From: Deltaproteobacteria bacterium
Lineage (GTDB): Bacteria; UBA10199; DSSB01
Length of the DNA stretch: 5,255 bases
NCBI GenBank assembly: GCA_021414045.1
Contig: JAIOPF010000224.1
Location: forward strand, 1 to 5,255
Direction of reading: 5' to 3'
The notes below the pieces were generated by a model that searched no databases, was not told the DNA's origin, and was given only the letters and a program-made list of their open reading frames with translations. Below, piece by piece: positions 1 through 5,255 of this stretch. A program made the translations under genes and the position numbers. Numbering within the stretch: position 1 is the stretch's first letter; every line of letters begins with the position of its first letter.

Positions 1-570
1 CAAGAGATTCAGAATCGGATGGGCATGCTCGGGGGCCAGGGAGATCAGCTTACCGTATTAAACTACACGAAGACGTTTCCGGAACGCTTTTGGAGGGCGA
101 ATCCCCATACAATGTTGGGAGGAGACTTCAGTCCGGAGGAGACTTATGTCAGTTTTAATCTTCCCTCCGAAGTAATGGATAAAACAGCGGGGGAGGTAGA
201 AAAATTGAGGGCGGGTTTGTCAGGACGGGGGGCGGTCAGAACAGATAATTTAATTTATCTTTATCGAAACTATCTCAATTATCGCCATTTGCGGGAAATG
301 AATTTAGGTGTTTTTAACACGTTTCAATTTTCTCCTGACCGAAAGCGGGAATACCCCGATTTCGAAAGATTGGCGGAACGGGTGGGGCTAACCGTGCCCT
401 TGCTGACTTGGAATATGGTGCCCGATCTTTGGGAACCCTTCATGGGAATCATGGATCAGGGGTACATGTTCACGCATCAATTCGGGTTGAAAAAAGCCGA
501 GGTCGGAAGCAAAAGGCCGGTGATGGGCAACTTCGTTTACTTGCCTTTATCTAGTGAGAATCAAAGGTAG
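1..570 (+). CDS. Hypothetical protein, 3' part (5' end outside window)
   Basis: The reading frame is open from base 1 (Q-E-I-Q-N-R-M-G-M...) to a TAG at 568-570, giving 189 residues. The ATG at 19 has no Shine-Dalgarno sequence in front of it, so the gene most likely begins outside the window. I do not recognise the family. The visible part is soluble-looking, with no membrane span, and is rich in aromatic residues (F, Y, W), for example around NLIYLYRNYLNYRHL and the C-terminal DLWEPFMGIMDQGYMFTHQFG. There is no obvious nucleotide-binding or metal-binding motif. By hand count the segment is about 48% GC and uses many AT-rich codons, unlike the GC-rich genes that follow. This may mark a recently acquired or lineage-specific gene. 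It converges on the TPR gene with 12 nt between stop codons. I am fairly sure it is a coding region and have no basis for naming a function. Confidence 0.7.
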   Translation, partial: QEIQNRMGMLGGQGDQLTVLNYTKTFPERFWRANPHTMLGGDFSPEETYVSFNLPSEVMDKTAGEVEKLRAGLSGRGAVRTDNLIYLYRNYLNYRHLREMNLGVFNTFQFSPDRKREYPDFERLAERVGLTVPLLTWNMVPDLWEPFMGIMDQGYMFTHQFGLKKAEVGSKRPVMGNFVYLPLSSENQR

Positions 571-582
571 CCACTGGAGTGT

Positions 583-1287
583 CTATGCCGCGCCCTCAGC
601 CAGCCGTAGGTACATCTTCGCGCCCTCATGCTTCGGCTCGGCCTTGAGCGTCTTCTTCCACTGAGTGACCGCGTCCTTCGTCTTACCGGCGGCGTAGAGC
701 GTCACGCCTAACTGAACCCCGGCGTAGTGGTACTTGGAATTCTCTTTCAGGACTTTCTTGAATTCTTCGATGGATTCCTTGTGCTTGCCCATCTCGCGCA
801 GGCAAACGGCCAGCTTGCAGCGGATGTCGAGAAAGGTGGGGCCGAGGTGCAGGGCCTTGCGGTATTCCTCGATCGCTTCTTTGTAGAATCCAATCCCTTC
901 GTAAATATCTCCGACTTCCGCGTGCCGATTGGCGAGCTTAGCGCGGATGAAGGGATCCATCTTGCTACCCTTGTGCTCGCGACTCTTCTCTTGGACCTTT
1001 TCGTAGAGGGTGCGGGCCTTCTTGTATTCGCCCAAGTCGTTGTAGAGCACGGCCAAGTTGAGAAGGGCTTCGGTGTAACGAGGATTGATCTTGAGGGCCT
1101 TCTCGAAAAAGCTCGTCGCATCGGTGAACTGACCCGAGTTGTGCGAGATGACGCCGAGCATATTGTAGACGTCGGCGAAATAGGGCTTCTTTTGGATGAG
1201 CTTGAGAAAAATCTTTTGGGCGTGCTCGTATTGGTGCTGTTGGAAGGCCTTCTTGCCTTCGGAGAACAGGGCGCGGATTTCGTCCAT
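583..1287 (-). CDS. Tetratricopeptide repeat (TPR) protein, about six repeats
   Basis: This 234-residue protein consists almost entirely of TPR units, roughly at residues 3-36, 37-70, 71-104, 119-151, 152-184 and 187-219. The TPR spacing of small and aromatic residues is clear, as in NMLGVISHNSGQFTDATSFFEKALKINP and GDIYEGIGFYKEAIEEYRKALHLGP. TPR arrays form helical scaffolds that bind other proteins; no catalytic domain is present. There is no signal peptide or lipobox, so it is probably cytoplasmic. The frame stays open further upstream, across bamD, but the ATG at 1287 is the right start. It is preceded by GAAGGAG (1294-1300) at 6 nt spacing, and the upstream residues are an arginine-rich shadow of bamD. 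It starts 23 nt after the bamD stop, so the two are very likely co-transcribed. Its partner is unknown; a role next to BamD is inference from position only. Confidence 0.9.
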   Translation of the reverse strand: MDEIRALFSEGKKAFQQHQYEHAQKIFLKLIQKKPYFADVYNMLGVISHNSGQFTDATSFFEKALKINPRYTEALLNLAVLYNDLGEYKKARTLYEKVQEKSREHKGSKMDPFIRAKLANRHAEVGDIYEGIGFYKEAIEEYRKALHLGPTFLDIRCKLAVCLREMGKHKESIEEFKKVLKENSKYHYAGVQLGVTLYAAGKTKDAVTQWKKTLKAEPKHEGAKMYLRLAEGAA

Positions 1288-1293
1288 GAGAGG

Positions 1294-1300
1294 CTCCTTC
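1294..1300 (-). promoter_or_regulatory. Ribosome binding site of the TPR gene
   Basis: The minus strand reads GAAGGAG, six bases before the ATG at 1287. It decides the start of the TPR protein, because the same reading frame is open for another 185 codons upstream. Confidence 0.75.
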
Positions 1301-1310
1301 GCTGCGTTTC

Positions 1311-2096
1311 TTAATTGCTGCCGGCGGCTGGAGCGGCTGGTGCGGCCGCGACGCCAACCTTGTTCACGACTTTTTTGGTGCGTTTGCTGTTCGGAAATTT
1401 TTCCTGCATCAACTGGGCGGCGCCGCGCGCCTTGTCCTTGTCGCCCAAGCGATAGAAGGAAATCGCGGTGCGTTCGAGGGCTTCCTCGTCGTAGCCGAGT
1501 CCGGGAAATTCTTGCAGCACTTCGAGGAAACGCGGGATCGCGGCGCGGTATTGCCCGCGCCGGAAATAAAACTTCCCGACGTACATGTCTTTCTTGGCGC
1601 CGCGGCCGCGGATTTCGTCGTACTTGGCCTTCGCCATCTCGGCGTAGGGACTTTGCGGAAACCGGCGGTAGACCATCGCGAAGGATTCTTGAGCGGGATT
1701 CATCGAGGAAAGGTCGCGATCGATGGCCTTCGGCAGCTGGTTCTCGTAGGAGAGCCCGGTTCGATAGTAGGCGTAATCCAATTTTTCGCTGGTGGGATGG
1801 AGGCGCGTGTAGAGGCCGTAGGTCTCGGCGGCCAAGATCCAATCTTTCTTTCGGAAATAGGCATCGGCGATATTCAACTCGGCGTCGACAGCGTAGGTGC
1901 TATCCGGGAACCGGCTCTTGAAAATTTCCAAGCACTCGACGGCTTCCTGGAAACGCTTCTTTTCGCTGAGCTTCATGCACTTTTGGATGGCCTGCTCGTC
2001 GGTCTCTTCTCCGGTGAACTTGAAGGACTTTTTCTGACAAGCCGCCCCAAATAGGGCGAGGATCGGAATGAAAAGGAGGAGGGGCCATTTTCGCAT
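1311..2096 (-). CDS. bamD: Outer membrane protein assembly factor BamD (YfiO-type lipoprotein)
   Basis: This 261-residue lipoprotein resembles BamD, the essential BAM-complex subunit that works with BamA to fold beta-barrels into the outer membrane from the periplasmic side. The N-terminus is a short signal (MRK, then hydrophobic residues 5-19) ending in Cys20, the likely lipidated residue. The lipobox is F-G-A-A-C, with Gly at -3 instead of the usual Leu. After it come TPR-like helical repeats across residues 33-240. They include the BamD-like stretch LPKAIDRDLSSMNPAQESF followed by RRFPQSPYAEMAKAKYDEIR, and QYRAAIPRFLEVLQEFP. Length is close to the E. coli protein (about 245 residues). An alanine/proline-rich tail at 249-259 is probably disordered. 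It is the first gene of a unit with the downstream TPR gene. The ATG at 2096 has no clear Shine-Dalgarno sequence; a 15-bp palindrome lies just upstream. A generic YbgF/CpoB-like or other TPR lipoprotein is the main alternative. Confidence 0.85.
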   Translation of the reverse strand: MRKWPLLLFIPILALFGAACQKKSFKFTGEETDEQAIQKCMKLSEKKRFQEAVECLEIFKSRFPDSTYAVDAELNIADAYFRKKDWILAAETYGLYTRLHPTSEKLDYAYYRTGLSYENQLPKAIDRDLSSMNPAQESFAMVYRRFPQSPYAEMAKAKYDEIRGRGAKKDMYVGKFYFRRGQYRAAIPRFLEVLQEFPGLGYDEEALERTAISFYRLGDKDKARGAAQLMQEKFPNSKRTKKVVNKVGVAAAPAAPAAGSN

Positions 2097-2103
2097 AGGC
2101 GCG

Positions 2104-2118
2104 GATCTTAAGAAGATC
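2104..2118. repeat. Perfect inverted repeat upstream of bamD
   Basis: GATCTT-AAG-AAGATC is a perfect 6-bp dyad with a 3-nt spacer, lying 8 to 22 bases before the bamD start codon. It overlaps the candidate -10 element of bamD and occupies the place where a Shine-Dalgarno sequence would be expected. It could be a repressor operator or a small mRNA hairpin, or it could be chance. The sequence itself is visible; any function is inference. Confidence 0.45.
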
Positions 2119-2134
2119 GCTTTCCTGAAGTCAA
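2105..2134 (-). promoter_or_regulatory. Candidate sigma-70-like promoter for bamD and the TPR gene
   Basis: On the minus strand, TTGACT (2134-2129, 5 of 6 to the -35 consensus) is followed after 18 nt by TAAGAT (2110-2105, 4 of 6 to the -10 consensus). Transcription would begin near 2098, almost at the bamD ATG, so this promoter would give a near-leaderless message. That fits the lack of a Shine-Dalgarno sequence but weakens the case for the promoter. The true promoter may lie further upstream. Confidence 0.35.
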
Positions 2135-2199
2135 GAAAGAGCTGGAAGATTTAGCGTAGTTTCATGGGGTTGGATGGTTTTCCCCGAAGCGGGGGCTAC

Positions 2200-2228
2200 T
2201 TGACAGCGGGAGAAGGCAAACTTATTAC
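2200..2228 (+). promoter_or_regulatory. Sigma-70-like promoter for the DUF1844-htrA unit
   Basis: A perfect TTGACA at 2200-2205 is followed by a 17-nt spacer and TATTAC at 2223-2228 (4 of 6 to the -10 consensus). The predicted start of transcription is near 2235, giving a leader of about 16 nt with the Shine-Dalgarno sequence almost at its 5' end. This placement is consistent with the ATG at 2251 being the true start rather than the in-frame ATG at 2164, which lies upstream of the promoter. A GC-rich hairpin (CCCCG-AAG-CGGGG, 2182-2194) lies just before the -35. Confidence 0.65.
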
Positions 2229-2235
2229 TCTTAGC

Positions 2236-2240
2236 AGGAG
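2236..2240 (+). promoter_or_regulatory. Ribosome binding site of the DUF1844 gene
   Basis: AGGAG lies 10 nt before the ATG at 2251. It selects this start over the in-frame ATG at 2164, which has no such site. Confidence 0.65.
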
Positions 2241-2250
2241 TCGACTAATC

Positions 2251-2685
2251 ATGAGTTCTGAGGAAGAATTGGAAAATCAAGCATTTAAGGTCCAAGACCG
2301 GCGGCGTTTCCATCCCGATGGGAGCCCCGTGGAGGGTTCCGAACCCGCCGAAAAGGCGAATCCCCCTCAAGCCACCGCCGAAAAGGCGGACTCGCCGCCT
2401 CCTTCCCCGACTTCGGCTGCCGAAGAGAGGCCCCGGGATATTCCGGCGGATTTTGCCTCTTTAGTACTCTCCCTCGCTGCCGGGGCGCAGAGCTCTTTGG
2501 GCATTTCTCCCCATCCCCTGACGGGAAAACCCGAAAAAAACCTGCCTCAGGCCAAGTACAGCATCGATTTATTGGGCATGTTACAAGAAAAAACCCGGGG
2601 AAACCTCGGTCCCGAAGAAGCTAAGCTCTTGGAAGCCCTACTTTTTGACCTGAGGATGCGCTATGTGGAGGCAAATGCATCTTGA
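2251..2685 (+). CDS. DUF1844 domain-containing protein
   Basis: This 144-residue soluble protein matches my memory of the DUF1844 family, whose function is unknown. The N-terminal motif FKVQDRRRF (residues 12-20) is followed by a variable proline/alanine/glutamate-rich linker (about 24-62). The conserved helical domain covers about 65-141: IPADFASLVLSLAAGAQSSLG, then HPLTGKPEKNLPQAKYSIDLL, then MLQEKTRGNLGPEEAKLLEALL and LRMRYVEA. There is no signal peptide, so it should be cytoplasmic. The linker contains a 10-codon duplication: the 14-mer CCGCCGAAAAGGCG occurs at 2345-2358 and again at 2375-2388. The start at 2251 is chosen from the promoter and Shine-Dalgarno positions; an in-frame extension to 2164 would add 29 residues of unlike composition. 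Its TGA overlaps the TTG start of htrA, so the two are translated from one message. A link to envelope proteolysis is suggested only by that arrangement. Confidence 0.88.
   Translation: MSSEEELENQAFKVQDRRRFHPDGSPVEGSEPAEKANPPQATAEKADSPPPSPTSAAEERPRDIPADFASLVLSLAAGAQSSLGISPHPLTGKPEKNLPQAKYSIDLLGMLQEKTRGNLGPEEAKLLEALLFDLRMRYVEANAS
2345..2388 (+). repeat. Direct repeat inside the DUF1844 linker
   Basis: The 14-mer CCGCCGAAAAGGCG is present at 2345-2358 and 2375-2388, exactly 30 bases apart. It encodes the repeated peptide PAEKA / TAEKA in the low-complexity linker. In-frame spacing suggests a small duplication that lengthened a flexible segment. Confidence 0.6.
2667..2671 (+). promoter_or_regulatory. 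Ribosome binding site of htrA (supports a TTG start)
   Basis: GGAGG lies 10 nt before the TTG at 2682, inside the end of the DUF1844 gene. No comparable site precedes the in-frame ATG at 2724, so the TTG start is favoured. Confidence 0.55.
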
Positions 2686-4175
2686 AGAAACCAAAGTCGC
2701 AAAATTCTTCGTATGAGCCTTCCATGGGCAGGAAATACTCTCTCTGGACGCTGCTTTTCACCGCCCTTCTCTCCGTCGGGATAGGTCTGGGAATCGCCGT
2801 GAAGCTGGATTGGCTTCAGCCCAGCACGGCCCAGAGCGACATCTCTCCATCGTCCTCGCTTCCATATGCCATGGGCGGAAGGGCCCCCGGTTCTTTTGCC
2901 GACCTGACCAAACAGGTTCAGGCCGCGGTGGTCAACATCAGTACCAGCAAGACCTTGCAGTTGCGCGGTCGCTCCCCGGATCCTTATTACCAAGATTACC
3001 TCGACCGCTATTTTCAGGCGAATCCGGGACAACGCCGGCAAAATAGCCTGGGCTCGGGTTTCATCCTGAATAAAGATGGCTATATTCTGACGAACAACCA
3101 TGTTGTCAGTGGATCGGATGAGATCCAGGTAAGGCTTTCCGACGGGCGTACTTTCGAGGCCCAGATGGTTGGTTCCGACAATAAGACGGATATCGCCGTC
3201 ATCAAGATCAATGCCCACGAGAGCTTGCCAACGGTGGCCCTGGGAAATTCCGATGGGATCGATATCGGCGATTGGGTTTTGGCCATCGGGAATCCCTTCG
3301 GTTTGACGCAGACGGTGACCGCGGGAATCGTGAGCGCCAAGGGGCGAGTGATCGGTGCCGGTCCCTATGATGATTTCATCCAGACCGATGCCTCGATCAA
3401 TCCCGGCAATTCCGGCGGCCCGTTGTTCAATCTGAAAGGCGAGGTGGTTGGTATCAACACCGCCGTGGTGGCGAGCGGGCAGGGGCTCGGTTTTGCGATT
3501 CCCATCAATATGGCGAAGCAGGTGATTCCACAGCTGATCAAAGGTCAGCGCGTGGAACGTGGTTATCTTGGCATCGGTCTTCAAGAAGTAACCCCGGAGC
3601 TGACTCAAGCACTGGGTTTAGAAAAGCCTGAAGGCGCGCTTGTTGCCCAAGTTTACGAGGGTTCACCCGCCAACCAGGCCGGCATTCAAGCCGGCGACCT
3701 CATCCTCAGCCTGAACGGACATCCCATCCAAAAGACCAACGATTTGCCCATCCTGGTTTCCCAGGCCGAGATCGGTTCCGAAGTGGCGATGCAGGTCTTG
3801 CGACGAGGGGAACGAAAAGATTTTAAGGTCAAGATCGCCTCCCAGGACAAAATCAATCAGGCGGTCGCGACGAGCACCGCCAATGGCGGCAATCTGACGA
3901 ATATTGGTCTCGAAATCCGGGACGTCAATCCAGTCGAGACCCAGCGCAATGGCTTGCTGCCCGGGCAGGGCGTGACCGTCACTTCGCTTGACGACCGCTC
4001 CGCGGCGGCCTCCGTGGGGCTTCAGCCGGGAGACGTCATTCTCAAGTTGAACGATAGGCCGGTCATCGGGAGCCAAGATTTCCTCAAGTCGAGCCAGGTT
4101 CTCAAGCAGGGCCAGATGGTTCGGATGCTGGTGAAGCGCGGCCCGATGACGAGTTTCTTCGTCTTCAAGATCTGA
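2682..4175 (+). CDS. htrA: HtrA/DegP (Do) family serine endoprotease with two PDZ domains
   Basis: This 497-residue protein is a trypsin-like protease of the HtrA/Do family, which degrades or holds misfolded proteins in the periplasm. A basic N-terminus and hydrophobic segment (about 21-40) act as a signal peptide or membrane anchor; a cleavage site near STA-Q (48-51) is possible. The protease domain (about 75-285) has the full triad: His140 in TNNHVVSG, Asp170 in NKTDIAVI and Ser244 in NPGNSGGPLFN. PDZ1 covers about 293-385, with the peptide-binding loop RGYLGIGL. PDZ2 covers about 405-495, starting NIGLEI. Two PDZ domains match DegP/DegQ rather than single-PDZ DegS. The frame starts at TTG 2682, overlapping the DUF1844 stop by 4 nt (TTGA) with GGAGG upstream, so translation is probably coupled. 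The ATG at 2724 is an alternative that removes 14 residues and still leaves a good signal. It converges on the SDR gene with a 3-nt gap. Family assignment is secure; the degP versus degQ label is not. Confidence 0.95.
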   Translation: MKKPKSQNSSYEPSMGRKYSLWTLLFTALLSVGIGLGIAVKLDWLQPSTAQSDISPSSSLPYAMGGRAPGSFADLTKQVQAAVVNISTSKTLQLRGRSPDPYYQDYLDRYFQANPGQRRQNSLGSGFILNKDGYILTNNHVVSGSDEIQVRLSDGRTFEAQMVGSDNKTDIAVIKINAHESLPTVALGNSDGIDIGDWVLAIGNPFGLTQTVTAGIVSAKGRVIGAGPYDDFIQTDASINPGNSGGPLFNLKGEVVGINTAVVASGQGLGFAIPINMAKQVIPQLIKGQRVERGYLGIGLQEVTPELTQALGLEKPEGALVAQVYEGSPANQAGIQAGDLILSLNGHPIQKTNDLPILVSQAEIGSEVAMQVLRRGERKDFKVKIASQDKINQAVATSTANGGNLTNIGLEIRDVNPVETQRNGLLPGQGVTVTSLDDRSAAASVGLQPGDVILKLNDRPVIGSQDFLKSSQVLKQGQMVRMLVKRGPMTSFFVFKI

Positions 4176-4178
4176 GCC

Positions 4179-4973
4179 TCATTTACCCCGAAAATATCTT
4201 TTCATGCTCCAGTCGATGACGCTGGGAAACAAGAAGTTGCCCCAGATCAAGAGGCGGTTCGAGAAAGAAACGAACTCGTCGCGTTTTCCCTTCACATAGG
4301 CGCGCAGGATCCTCGCCGCCACCCTCTCGGGCGTGGCGCCTTCGGATTCGGTCGAGAAGGGCTTCCAGCCCTCGCTCTTCGCGTTGGCCGTGAAATCGGT
4401 GCGGGTGCGTCCCGGATAGACGTCGACGACGCGGATGCCGTCGGGCGCGAGGTCGATGCGCAGGGATTCGGCGAAGGCGCTGAGCGCGGCCTTTGTCGCG
4501 GAATACACCGACATACGCGGGATGGCGCGCCAGGCGACGATGGAGGAGACGGTGAGTACTGTCGCCCGAGGCGATCTTTTCAGCAGGGGAAGCAATCCGC
4601 GCGTCAGCGTGAATACGCTGAAGAAATTCAGCTCGAAGAGTTCGCGCAGTTCATGTTCCGACACGGCGGCGAAGGTATTGTAATTTCCGGCTCCGGCGTT
4701 GTGGACGACACCGTCCAAACGGCCTTCGAGGAGCAGTCTTTGCACCAAGTTCTCGACGTCCTCAGGTTGGGTGAGATCCGCGGTGAGATAGGCTGAACCC
4801 GGCGAATCCGCCGAGATTTCCGAGAGGAGATTTTTGAGTTTCTCCTCGCTGCGCGCGACCAAGAGCAGTTCGGCCCCTTGTCGCGCGAAAGCTCGGGCAA
4901 CGGCCGCCCCGATGCCCATGGAGGCGCCGGTGATCAGGATTCTTTGGCCTCGGAGGCATTCGGCGCCGGACAT
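4179..4973 (-). CDS. Classical short-chain dehydrogenase/reductase (SDR)
   Basis: This 264-residue NAD(P)-dependent oxidoreductase has a Rossmann fold and the usual length for classical SDRs. The cofactor motif TGASMGIG is at 15-22, and Arg41 after the second beta strand suggests NADP(H). The structural motif HNAGAG is at 91-96. The active-site residues are all present: Asn116, Ser144, Tyr157 and Lys161 (YSATK), followed by PG at 187-188. The substrate cannot be told from sequence; many relatives reduce ketones or acyl chains, or are of unknown function. The C-terminal stretch (about 238-260, RLLIWGNFLFPSVIDW) is hydrophobic and might associate with membrane or form the substrate lid. The ATG at 4973 has AGGAG at 4979-4983 with a 5-nt spacer. 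It begins 20 nt after the outer-membrane protein gene and probably shares its message. It is convergent with htrA. Confidence 0.93.
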   Translation of the reverse strand: MSGAECLRGQRILITGASMGIGAAVARAFARQGAELLLVARSEEKLKNLLSEISADSPGSAYLTADLTQPEDVENLVQRLLLEGRLDGVVHNAGAGNYNTFAAVSEHELRELFELNFFSVFTLTRGLLPLLKRSPRATVLTVSSIVAWRAIPRMSVYSATKAALSAFAESLRIDLAPDGIRVVDVYPGRTRTDFTANAKSEGWKPFSTESEGATPERVAARILRAYVKGKRDEFVSFSNRLLIWGNFLFPSVIDWSMKRYFRGK

Positions 4974-4978
4974 CCAAG

Positions 4979-4983
4979 CTCCT
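4979..4983 (-). promoter_or_regulatory. Ribosome binding site of the SDR gene
   Basis: The minus strand reads AGGAG, five bases before the ATG at 4973, within the 20-nt gap after the upstream gene. It supports this start over an overlapping out-of-frame ATG at 4977. Confidence 0.7.
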
Positions 4984-4993
4984 TGAAACGGAA

Positions 4994-5255
4994 TTAAAAT
5001 TGGAAGGTGTAACCGAAGGTCACCTGCACGCTGCGCAGGTCCAGGCCGTCGTTGATGAATCCGCGATACTCAGAGCCGAGACCGATGCGGCTCGATCCGA
5101 ATTCATACTCGATACCGCCGCCGCCCGTGAAGGTCAGGTTGCTATCGTCGGCGATAGGCGAGAGAAAATCGTTGAAATCGAGATGGTAGAATCCCACCGT
5201 GCCGATGAAGTAAGGGCGAAATTTGGTTTTGAGGGGGGTGACGCGCACCCCGCCC
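4994..5255 (-). CDS. Outer-membrane beta-barrel protein, C-terminal part (5' end outside window)
   Basis: The frame is open from the window edge to a TAA at 4996-4994, giving about 86 residues; the GTG at 5248 is not a convincing start, so the gene is cut by the edge. The visible part has alternating polar and hydrophobic strands with glycine/aromatic turns: RPYFIGTVGFYHLDF, then NLTFTGGGGIEYEFG, RIGLGSEYRGF and SVQVTFGYTFQF. This resembles the last strands of small OmpA-like or OMP_b-brl barrels. It ends in Phe after an alternating strand, the C-terminal beta-signal recognised by the BAM machinery. The full size, strand number and role (porin, structural or other) cannot be told from this piece. 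It lies 20 nt upstream of the SDR gene, in the same direction. Confidence 0.75.
   Translation of the reverse strand, partial: GGVRVTPLKTKFRPYFIGTVGFYHLDFNDFLSPIADDSNLTFTGGGGIEYEFGSSRIGLGSEYRGFINDGLDLRSVQVTFGYTFQF

Noticed and set aside
571..582. CACT-GG-AGTG near the convergent stops considered as a terminator.
   Set aside because: A 4-bp stem with a 2-nt loop is too weak and has no T-run.
727..1314. Plus-strand open frame of 195 codons opposite the TPR gene.
   Set aside because: It is antisense to six well-formed TPR units; the hydrophobic, Leu/Val-rich translation is typical of the reverse complement of Lys/Glu-rich codons.
1288..1842. Upstream extension of the TPR reading frame across bamD (185 extra codons).
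   Set aside because: The extra residues are arginine-rich, overlap bamD in another frame, and the strong ribosome site at 1294-1300 sets the start at 1287.
1196..1921. Plus-strand open frame of 241 codons opposite bamD.
   Set aside because: Extremely arginine/serine-rich translation with no domain; a shadow of bamD.
2182..2194. GC-rich hairpin CCCCG-AAG-CGGGG considered as an intrinsic terminator.
   Set aside because: No T-run follows it on either strand; it is only a short stem just before the -35 element.
2164..2250. In-frame N-terminal extension of the DUF1844 protein from ATG 2164.
   Set aside because: It would start upstream of the TTGACA/TATTAC promoter, has no ribosome site, and the extra 29 residues do not resemble the family's N-terminus.
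2661..3608. Long open frame on the minus strand opposite htrA (315 codons).
   Set aside because: It lies opposite a gene with a complete catalytic triad and clear domains; its protein looks like a GC-rich codon shadow and has no recognised domain or ribosome site.

Overview
This is an ordinary-looking chromosomal window from a Gram-negative (diderm) bacterium. It encodes an outer-membrane assembly lipoprotein (BamD), a periplasmic-type HtrA/DegP protease and the C-terminal end of an outer-membrane beta-barrel. The DUF1844-family protein and the style of the HtrA N-terminus suggest a deltaproteobacteria-like or related lineage. That placement is inference from gene content, not a phylogeny. 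Most of the window is visibly GC-rich, but the first gene is about 48% GC by hand count.

Layout from left to right: (1) positions 1-570, plus strand, the 3' part of an unrecognised gene. (2) Positions 583-2096, minus strand, a two-gene unit of bamD followed by a soluble six-TPR protein, the latter ending 12 nt from the convergent first gene. (3) Positions 2097-2250, a divergent intergenic region. It carries a strong sigma-70-like promoter reading right, a weaker candidate reading left, and a perfect short palindrome just in front of bamD. (4) Positions 2251-4175, plus strand, a DUF1844 gene overlapping by 4 nt (TTGA) a two-PDZ HtrA/DegP protease. (5) Positions 4179-5255, minus strand, the end of an outer-membrane beta-barrel gene followed by a classical short-chain dehydrogenase/reductase, which converges on htrA with a 3-nt gap.

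Functionally, the middle of the window is about the cell envelope. BamD helps insert beta-barrels into the outer membrane, the HtrA protease degrades or refolds misfolded envelope proteins, and the partial gene at the right edge encodes a likely client of the same pathway. The divergent arrangement of bamD and DUF1844-htrA around one short regulatory region could allow coordinated control, but no known envelope-stress promoter signature was seen. The SDR and the first gene have no evident link to this theme. I found no mobile elements, CRISPR arrays, RNA genes or clear intrinsic terminators. I did not find a convincing undescribed system; the points most worth checking are the bamD/DUF1844 intergenic region, the DUF1844-HtrA coupling and the unidentified low-GC gene at the left edge.
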